Assembly (NCBI GenBank): GCA_036824005.1
Contig: DAITBA010000014.1
Location: 62,001 to 126,000, forward strand
Direction: 5' to 3'
DNA length: 64,000 bases
DNA from: DAITBA01 sp036824005
Lineage (GTDB): Bacteria > Pseudomonadota > Gammaproteobacteria > Burkholderiales > Rhodocyclaceae
Part shown: positions 58,066 through 64,000 of the stretch, in pieces
Position numbering within the stretch: the first letter of the stretch is position 1
Layout: the number at the start of each line of letters is the position of its first letter
Translations under genes and position numbers: made by a program
The notes under the pieces: generated by a model
Database searches by the model: none
What the model saw: only the letters and a program-made list of their open reading frames with translations
What the model was told of the DNA's origin: nothing

Positions 58066-59307
58066 TCACTCGCTGCGGCTCGCGGCGTACGGCCCGGCGC
58101 GCTGCAGCCGCAGGATCATCCAGGGCCCGAGCAGTGCCCCGAAACCCAATGACGCCCATGCCAGTCCCCAGGGCAGCACGCTCGCGCCGCCGTATGCCGC
58201 GCGGCCGAAATCGAGGATCGCCCCGAAGAGGACGGGACTGACTGCGCCCGCGCCAAAGCCCAGCACCGAGCGCACCGAGTAGGCCGCGCCGAGTCGCTGC
58301 GGCGGCACGACCTCCGCCAGCGCCGTGGAATACACCGACGAGTCCGCGATGGCTGCCAGGTTGTAGAACAACGCCATCGCCGTCAGCAGCCACAGCGGCA
58401 GGGCGATCATCCAGCCGAAGGCAAAGGAACAGGCGAGACTGGCGCAGCTCATGATCAGCATGACGCGCGGGCGCCCCAGCCGGTCCGAGAGCGTGCCGCC
58501 GACGACGCTGCCCAGCACGCTGACCAAGTGCGACAGCGCCGCCGCGGCGATGCCGCCGCTCGTCGTGGTGGCGCCGCTCGCGGCTGCGGCCGCCGCAAGG
58601 TATGCCGGTAGCCACGCCCACATGCCCAGAAGTTCCCAGCAGTGGAAGGTATAGGCGAGGATGCAGGCCATGGCCCGGCCATCGCGCAGCACGGCTGCGA
58701 TGGAGGCGAATTGCCCGCGCGGCGGCGCAGCGGAGTACACCTGATTCGGCACCTCCCGCGACGCCAGACGTGCGCAGACCGTGCCGAACACCGCGCCGGC
58801 GGCCGCGACGGCCAGCCCGATGCGCCAGGCATCGGCGGGCAGCAGGCTGATGACGCCGAGGGAGGCCGCGTAACCCAGCGAGCCTGCGGCGAGGAACAAA
58901 CCCATTGCCCGGCCACGCCGCGCCGGCGCCGCTTCCTGGAAGATCAGCGCCAGACCCGGCGTGTACGATCCGCCCGAGCACAGCCCCGCCAGCCCATAGA
59001 GCAGCAGCGCGGAGAGGAACCCGTCGGCGAGCGAGGCGAAGGCTAGGGCGGCGGCCGATGCGACGACGCTCGAAGCGAGAAAGGTGCGCCGTGCGCCGTA
59101 GCGGTCGGCAAGGAAACCGACGCCGAACAGCGAGGTGAGGAAACCGGCGTGCCAGGCGCTCTGGATCGACCCCGCCTGGGAGGCCGACATCCCCCACTGC
59201 AACGTCACCGCCGGCAGAATGCCGGAATAGGCAGAGAAAATAAGCGAATGGCCGAACCGGCTCAGGCACAGCCAGAGGAGCCAACTCCCGGAGGATCGGT
59301 CAGTCAT
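58066..59307 (-). CDS. MFS transporter
   Basis: This 413-residue protein has about 12 transmembrane segments and the major-facilitator motif A, GFLADRYGARR (about residues 64-74), repeated weakly as GTLSDRLGRPR in the second half. The N-terminal GHSLIFSAYSGILPAVTLQW resembles oxalate/formate and monocarboxylate-type antiporters. The substrate is unknown. It lies upstream of the glucan phosphorylase gene on the same strand with a 136-base gap, so a shared sugar-related role is conceivable but unproved. Confidence 0.88.
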   Translation of the reverse strand: MTDRSSGSWLLWLCLSRFGHSLIFSAYSGILPAVTLQWGMSASQAGSIQSAWHAGFLTSLFGVGFLADRYGARRTFLASSVVASAAALAFASLADGFLSALLLYGLAGLCSGGSYTPGLALIFQEAAPARRGRAMGLFLAAGSLGYAASLGVISLLPADAWRIGLAVAAAGAVFGTVCARLASREVPNQVYSAAPPRGQFASIAAVLRDGRAMACILAYTFHCWELLGMWAWLPAYLAAAAAASGATTTSGGIAAAALSHLVSVLGSVVGGTLSDRLGRPRVMLIMSCASLACSFAFGWMIALPLWLLTAMALFYNLAAIADSSVYSTALAEVVPPQRLGAAYSVRSVLGFGAGAVSPVLFGAILDFGRAAYGGASVLPWGLAWASLGFGALLGPWMILRLQRAGPYAASRSE

Positions 59308-59321
59308 CCGAAGAAACCTGC

Positions 59322-59446
59322 TTCACCGCAGAGGACACAGAGAAAAAACAGTCCTTGGAGCAACCCGACCACCAACTTTTTCGGTAACTAATCGATTTTC
59401 GCCTCCCTTGATTTCCTCTGCGTCCTCCGCGTCCTCTGCGGTGCTT
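59322..59446. repeat. Imperfect palindromic intergenic repeat, copy 3
   Basis: The left arm (59322-59349) reads TTCACCGCAGAGGACACAGA, and the right arm (59391-59446) contains CCTCTGCGTCCTCCGCGTCC then TCTGCGGTG, its near reverse complement with an extra GGACGC unit. It shares exact words with the copies at 17877-18006 (13 bases) and 50921-50950 (16 bases). It lies between the MFS and EF-G genes and could fold as a long hairpin downstream of EF-G. Confidence 0.75.
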
Positions 59447-59467
59447 TGCATTGTTTGCACGTACGCC

Positions 59468-61555
59468 TCACCGGAACGCCTCCCCGCTCAGCACGGCCTT
59501 GGCCAGCGCCGGGGGCACGGGTGCGTAGTGATCGAACTCCATGGTGAACTGGCCCCGCCCCTGGGTGGCGGAGCGCAGTTCCGTGACATAGCCGAACATC
59601 TCGGCCAAGGGCACCTGCCCCATCACCGCCTCCATGCCGCCGGGATGACTGTCCACGTTCTGGATCTCGGCGCGCCGGGCCACCAGTTGCGCCAGCACGG
59701 CGCCGGTGTACTCATGGGGCACGAGCACTTCGATGCGGAACACCGGCTCGAGCAGCGTCGGCTCGCCCTGCCGCAGGCCGTCGCGGAACGCCGTCGTGGC
59801 GGCGGTGCGAAAGGCGATGTCGGTGGACTCCGTGGCGTGGCTCGAGCCGCCGATGAGACGCACCGCCACGTCGGTAACGGCGTAGCCCGCCAGCACGCCG
59901 CTGTGCGCCGCGGCCCGCACGCCCTGCTCTACGGCGGCAACGAAAGGCGCCGGGATGAGCGAGGCGCTGACCGCGTTGTCGAAGTGCACGCCGGTGCCGG
60001 GTTCGCCGGGCGCCAGGCTCAGAATGACATGGCCATACTGGCCGCGGCCGCTGGCGAGATGCACGAACTTGCCCTCCACCTCCGGTACCGGCCGGGCGAT
60101 GGTCTCCTTGTAGGCAACCAGCGGCCGGCCCACCAGCGCCTGCACGCCGTATTCGCGGCGCAGCCGCTCCAGCAGCACTTCCAGGTGCAGCTCGCCCATG
60201 CCGGCGACGACGGTCTGGCCGGATTCCTCGTCAACGCCGAGATGGAAGGTCGGGTCTTCCTCGGTCAGCTTGCGCAGCGACTGCTCGAGACGCTCGTGGT
60301 CGGCGGCCGTCTTCGGTTCGACGACGGCACGGATCACCGGCTCGGGAAAACTGATCGCCTCCAGCACGACCGGACGTTCCGGCGCGCACAACGTATCGCC
60401 GGTGAGCGTACGGTTGAGGCCCAGGATCGCAGCGATGTCGCCGGCATGGATGCTGTCCACGTCCTCGCGGTGGTTGGCGTACATGCGCAGCAGGCGCGCG
60501 ACGCGCTCCTTGCGACTGCGCGTGGCGTTGTGCACGGCCATGCCGGCGCGCATCACGCCGGAGTAGACGCGCACATAGGACAGGTGACCGACGTAGGGAT
60601 CGGCGGCAATCTTGAACACCAGCGCCGCCAGCGGCTCACCGTCCTCCGGCCGCAGCGCCACCGCACCGCCGCCGGCGGGGTCGATGCCCTGCACGGCGCC
60701 GACATCGAGCGGCGAGGGCAGGAAGTCCACCACGCCGTCGAGCAGCGGCTGAATGCCGACATCGCGCAAGGCGGCGCCGCAAAACACCGGGAACAACCGG
60801 TTGGCGAGCGTCGCCCGGCGCAGCGCGGCGCGCAATGCGGGAGCGTCTGGCGGCTCGCCGGAGAGGTAACGCTCCAGCAGAACGTCGTCCGCCTCCGCCA
60901 CCCGCTCGATCAGAACGGCACGGGCAGCCTCGGCCGCGGCGCGCAGCCCGACGGGGATTTCCGTTTGCTCGGGCGGCCGTCCCATTTCGCCGCACCAGCG
61001 CAGCGCCGTCATGGTGACCAGATCGACGACGCCCTCGAATTCACCCTCCTGCCCGATGGGCAATTGCAAACAGGCGGTGGCCGCGCCCAGGCGCTCGCCG
61101 ATGCTCGCCACGGCGCGCTGGAAGTCGGCGCCGACACGGTCCATCTTGTTTACGAAACACAGCCGCGGCACGCGATGGCGCTCGGCCTGGCGCCACACCG
61201 TTTCGCTCTGCGGCTGTACGCCATGCACGGCGTCGAAGACGACGACGCAGCCGTCGAGCACGCGCAGCGCACGCTGCACCTCGGCGGTGAAATCGATATG
61301 TCCAGGCGTGTCGATCAGATTGATGACGCAATCGCGCCACTGGGCCGTGATGGCGGCGGAGACGATGGTGATGCCGCGCTCGCGCTCCTGCTCCATCCAG
61401 TCGGTGACCGTGGTGCCCTCGTCCACGGAGCCGAGGCGATGTGTGCGCCCCGTGTGAAACAGGATACGGTCAGTAGCGGTAGTCTTGCCGGCGTCGATGT
61501 GGGCTATGACGCCGATATTGCGCAGATGGGCGAGCGTTGGCGGCGGCACGGGCAC
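59468..61555 (-). CDS. fusA2: Elongation factor G paralogue
   Basis: This 695-residue translational GTPase has the G1 motif AHIDAGKTT (about 18-26), switch I ERERGITIVSAA, G3 DTPGHID and G4 NKMD, then domains II-V including GRGQYGHVILSL and a C-terminal EMFGYVTELRSATQGRGQFT. It is full length. The str-operon neighbours (rpsL, rpsG, tuf) are absent, so this is probably a second EF-G copy, perhaps for ribosome recycling or stress. The start is GTG. It lies three bases after an HD-GYP regulator gene. Confidence 0.93.
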   Translation of the reverse strand: MPVPPPTLAHLRNIGVIAHIDAGKTTATDRILFHTGRTHRLGSVDEGTTVTDWMEQERERGITIVSAAITAQWRDCVINLIDTPGHIDFTAEVQRALRVLDGCVVVFDAVHGVQPQSETVWRQAERHRVPRLCFVNKMDRVGADFQRAVASIGERLGAATACLQLPIGQEGEFEGVVDLVTMTALRWCGEMGRPPEQTEIPVGLRAAAEAARAVLIERVAEADDVLLERYLSGEPPDAPALRAALRRATLANRLFPVFCGAALRDVGIQPLLDGVVDFLPSPLDVGAVQGIDPAGGGAVALRPEDGEPLAALVFKIAADPYVGHLSYVRVYSGVMRAGMAVHNATRSRKERVARLLRMYANHREDVDSIHAGDIAAILGLNRTLTGDTLCAPERPVVLEAISFPEPVIRAVVEPKTAADHERLEQSLRKLTEEDPTFHLGVDEESGQTVVAGMGELHLEVLLERLRREYGVQALVGRPLVAYKETIARPVPEVEGKFVHLASGRGQYGHVILSLAPGEPGTGVHFDNAVSASLIPAPFVAAVEQGVRAAAHSGVLAGYAVTDVAVRLIGGSSHATESTDIAFRTAATTAFRDGLRQGEPTLLEPVFRIEVLVPHEYTGAVLAQLVARRAEIQNVDSHPGGMEAVMGQVPLAEMFGYVTELRSATQGRGQFTMEFDHYAPVPPALAKAVLSGEAFR

Positions 61556-61558
61556 GAG

Positions 61559-62719
61559 TCATGATTGCGGCGGGTCCACATTGTCGCCGAAACGCGTGGC
61601 GATGTCGCGAAACTCGTCCGTGATCTCGAACATGGCGTCCACCACCGCCGGATCGAAGTGGCTGGCGCGTTGGGCGGCAATGGCACCGAGCGCGTGCTCG
61701 TGGGAATAGGCGTCCTTGTAGACGCGCCGGGAAATCAAGGCGTCATAGACATCGGCCACGGCCATCAGCCGCGCCGACAGCGGAATCGCCTCGCCGGCCA
61801 GCCCCTCGGGATAGCCGCTGCCGTCCCACCACTCGTGGTGGCTGTAGGCGATCTCGCGCGCATGCCGCAGGAAGGATGCATTGGCGTCGCCCAATTCCTG
61901 CTCGGCGCTGGCGATGGCCGCGCGTCCGTACTCGGTGTGCCGCTTCATCACCTGCCACTCGTCATCCGTCAGCTTGCCCGGCTTGAGGAGGATGGCATCG
62001 GGAATGGCGACTTTGCCGACGTCGTGCAGCGGCGCCGACCTGAACAGCAGGCACACGGTCTCGTCGTCCAGCTGGTCGCGGTAGCGCGGTTGCTCGCGCA
62101 GTTGCAGCGCCAGAGCACGGACGTAGTTCTGGGTGCGCCGGATGTGGTTGCCGGTTTCGTCGTCGCGTGCCTCGGCAAGCGCGCAAAAGGCGCTGATGGT
62201 GGCGGACTGGGCAGCGGAGATCTCCTGCTCCTGGCGCACCAGCTCGTGCGACTGGCGCACGATCTCCGCGGTGCGCTCGGCCACCAGGCGCTCCAGATCC
62301 TCGTTGCGCAGGCGCAGCAGCGCAGAGGCACGGGCGAGCTCGAGATGGTTGCGCACGCGCGCCAGCACCACCGGCGGCGAGAAGGGCCGGTGAATGAAAT
62401 CCTCGGCGCCCAGCGACAGGCCGCGGGTCTCGTCGGCCACACCGTCGAGGCTGGTGAGGAAGATCACCGGGATGTCGCGCGTGCGCGGCGACCCTTTCAA
62501 TCGCCGGCAGATCTCATAGCCGTCCAATCCCGGCATCATGACATCGAGCAGGATCAGATCGGCAGCGCCGCCGCCGTGCAGGTAATCGAGCGCCTGCAAC
62601 CCGTCGCTCGCCGTATGCACGTCGTAGTGCGCACCAAGCAGATCCTCCAACACCAGCAAGTTGTCGGGCTGATCATCGACGATCAGCAGACGGGCACTAC
62701 TTTCCGTCAAGGCATGCAC
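61559..62719 (-). CDS. Response regulator with HD-GYP domain
   Basis: This 386-residue protein has a receiver domain (about 10-125; phosphoacceptor Asp59 in LILLDVMMPG), a coiled linker, and an HD-GYP c-di-GMP phosphodiesterase domain with APLHDVGKVAIPD and HHEWWDGSGYPEGL. It resembles RpfG. The GTG at 62719 has AAGGAA six bases upstream and begins 10 bases after the hybrid kinase stop, so the kinase, this regulator and EF-G look co-transcribed. Its product pGpG would be degraded by Orn, encoded elsewhere in this window. Confidence 0.92.
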   Translation of the reverse strand: MHALTESSARLLIVDDQPDNLLVLEDLLGAHYDVHTASDGLQALDYLHGGGAADLILLDVMMPGLDGYEICRRLKGSPRTRDIPVIFLTSLDGVADETRGLSLGAEDFIHRPFSPPVVLARVRNHLELARASALLRLRNEDLERLVAERTAEIVRQSHELVRQEQEISAAQSATISAFCALAEARDDETGNHIRRTQNYVRALALQLREQPRYRDQLDDETVCLLFRSAPLHDVGKVAIPDAILLKPGKLTDDEWQVMKRHTEYGRAAIASAEQELGDANASFLRHAREIAYSHHEWWDGSGYPEGLAGEAIPLSARLMAVADVYDALISRRVYKDAYSHEHALGAIAAQRASHFDPAVVDAMFEITDEFRDIATRFGDNVDPPQS

Positions 62720-62729
62720 GTCAGTTCCT

Positions 62730-64000
62730 TCAGGGAGTATTCCCCACGGTGGCCGGCGCGTCGCGCCCAACCAGTTCTCCGAGCAGCGCCTCGACCGCCT
62801 GGGACAGTTGCTCGGCGAGCTGCCAAGCATCCGGTCTGGCAGCCCGCGCCGCCTCCTCGGTCGCGGCGGCGAGCGCCTGCAGGCGGACCGCGACGAGATT
62901 GCCGGCGCTGCCCTTCAGCTTGTGGGCAATGAAGACAAGCGTATCGAGATCCTGTTCGACGATAGCCTGCCGCAAACGCGCCGGCGTCTCGGCATGGGTT
63001 TCCGCCGCGGTGATTAGCAGGCGGTCGATGAATGCCTGCTTGTTTTTGTAGCGGGCCGACAGCGCAATGCGATCGATCAGCGCCGCGTCGGCGGGTACAG
63101 TCGCGCCGTCCTGGGCGGCGGACGGTGCGGGCGCGGCGGCCACGGCGCCCTCGCCGCCCGCATGCCGGCGACGGCGCAGGATGGCCGCGACCAGAGCGTC
63201 GATGTCGACCGGCTTGGCAATGTGCTCCACCATGCCGGCGGCAAGGCAACGGGCGCGCTCCTCGGGCATGGCATGGGCGGTCAGTCCGATCACGGGCAGA
63301 TTCGCGTCCAGGGCGAGGATGCGCCGCGCCGTTTCGTAGCCGTCGATGCCCGGCATCTGGATGTCCGTCAGCACGATATCGAACGCAGAGCCACCCTCCC
63401 GCTCGATGCGCGTCAGCGCCTGCCGGCCGTCATGGGCAAGGCTGAGCTGCGCGCCTTCGCGCTCAAGGATTTCCTCCAGTACCAGGCGATTGACCTCGTT
63501 GTCCTCGACCGCCAGCACGCGCACGCCCGCCAGTCGCGACGCCAAGGCCGGCGCTTCCTGTCCGGGTGCCGTGGCGCGGCATGCCGCGAGCAACTGGCGC
63601 GCGCGCAGGGGCCGCTCGATCAACTGCACCTGTTCGCGCAAGGACAGCGGCACGGACTCGCTCAGACCCGGCGTAGCGATTAGCGCCAGTCGCCGGCCGC
63701 TCGCCGCGCGCTCGCCCGCCCGGTCGAGTTGCGTCTTGTCCAGCACGCGCGCATCCAGCGCCACCAGCGCGGCTTCGGTGGCCAGCGCCTCGTCCGGTGC
63801 CATCACCGCGACGCCGGCCCCAATCGATTCCAGGGCACGCCGCACGCGATCGGCCTCGGGCGCGGGCAGGCCGGCCAGAACGATCCGCTCACCGTCCGCC
63901 ACCACGGGGGCACTGGCCCCTGCGAGCGGTAAGCGCACGGTGAAGCAGGCGCCATCGTCCAGGCGGCTGTCCACGTGGATCGATCCACCCATCATGTCGA
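62730..64000 (-). CDS. Hybrid histidine kinase, C-terminal part
   Basis: The gene continues beyond the right edge. The visible part starts in the last ATPase block (MMGGSIHVDSRLDDG, CFTVRLPL). Next is a degenerate receiver-like domain (about 110 residues) without a clear phosphoacceptor Asp, then a true receiver with LAVEDNEVNRLVLEE and VLTDIQMPGIDG, and a C-terminal HPt domain with the phosphoacceptor His in IAHKLKGSAGNL. It is a multi-step phosphorelay protein, probably signalling to the HD-GYP regulator immediately downstream. Sensor domains lie outside the window. Confidence 0.92.
   Translation of the reverse strand, partial: DMMGGSIHVDSRLDDGACFTVRLPLAGASAPVVADGERIVLAGLPAPEADRVRRALESIGAGVAVMAPDEALATEAALVALDARVLDKTQLDRAGERAASGRRLALIATPGLSESVPLSLREQVQLIERPLRARQLLAACRATAPGQEAPALASRLAGVRVLAVEDNEVNRLVLEEILEREGAQLSLAHDGRQALTRIEREGGSAFDIVLTDIQMPGIDGYETARRILALDANLPVIGLTAHAMPEERARCLAAGMVEHIAKPVDIDALVAAILRRRRHAGGEGAVAAAPAPSAAQDGATVPADAALIDRIALSARYKNKQAFIDRLLITAAETHAETPARLRQAIVEQDLDTLVFIAHKLKGSAGNLVAVRLQALAAATEEAARAARPDAWQLAEQLSQAVEALLGELVGRDAPATVGNTP

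Noticed and set aside
55743..58241. Long plus-strand ORF (832 codons) opposite glucan phosphorylase
   Set aside because: It is an antisense shadow of glgP with no domain motif, and it runs across the glgP start and a spacer without a plausible ribosome site.
59408..61564. Long plus-strand ORF (718 codons) opposite EF-G
   Set aside because: It mirrors the EF-G coding region, is rich in His, Arg and Gly, and has no conserved motif.

Overview
The window is a gene-dense, GC-rich chromosomal segment with no plasmid, phage or insertion-sequence genes. The gene set and order point to a betaproteobacterium: orn next to an M48 protease, a small c-type cytochrome and rsgA; rpsT divergent from murJ; exbB-exbD-lpxK-Trm112-kdsB-adk in a row; FdxA; an Anbu proteasome-like cluster. 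The pyrophosphate-dependent phosphofructokinase beside an H+-pyrophosphatase fits Rhodocyclales- or Nitrosomonadales-like lineages. That placement is an inference from gene content, not a database match.

Layout. 1-3035: an AddA-like helicase (cut by the left edge) and an AddB-like nuclease. 3091-5429: fdxA, trxA and rho, with a pyrimidine-rich rho leader. 5442-7798: a GAF/LuxR-type regulator divergent from a DUF1059/secreted protein/cupin operon. 7923-13149: rpmE, a GT-C-type membrane protein, pgi, an MliC-like lipoprotein and a DUF4184 membrane protein. 13246-17861: a nitronate monooxygenase-like flavoprotein, orn, M48 protease, cytochrome c and rsgA. 18016-22023: the Anbu, transglutaminase, alpha-E and ATP-grasp operon. 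22260-28197: thiolase, CobD/CbiB-like protein, Nudix CoA pyrophosphatase, retropepsin-like protease, glutamine amidotransferase, YajQ and PpnP. 28302-32100: an argD-argF-cytochrome c'-argG operon. 32233-35778: orphan ParA, a small protein with a 7-codon leader ORF, a basic amino-acid decarboxylase and rpsT. 35903-40681: murJ, a PEBP protein, gamma-glutamyltranspeptidase and an HExxH protein. 40754-48450: a long minus-strand run from exbB to an H+-pyrophosphatase. 48451-48772: an AT-rich spacer with paired DnaA-box sequences. 48773-55688: xseA, sodB, PPK2, a PfkB-family kinase, SrkA-like kinase, DUF938 methyltransferase and an unknown coiled-coil protein. 55761-64000: glucan phosphorylase, MFS transporter, second EF-G, HD-GYP response regulator and the C-terminal part of a hybrid histidine kinase.

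Themes. Several genes handle pyrophosphate or polyphosphate energy (PPi-PFK, H+-PPase, PPK2, adenylate kinase) and sugar phosphates (pgi, glucan phosphorylase, PfkB kinase). The H+-PPase carries a C-terminal OmpA-like peptidoglycan-binding domain, the most unusual protein architecture here. The Anbu operon is a poorly understood predicted peptide synthesis, modification and degradation module, and its transglutaminase has Ser at the expected nucleophilic Cys position. A family of imperfect palindromic intergenic repeats recurs, mostly at gene 3' ends. No tRNA, rRNA, CRISPR array or riboswitch was recognised by eye.
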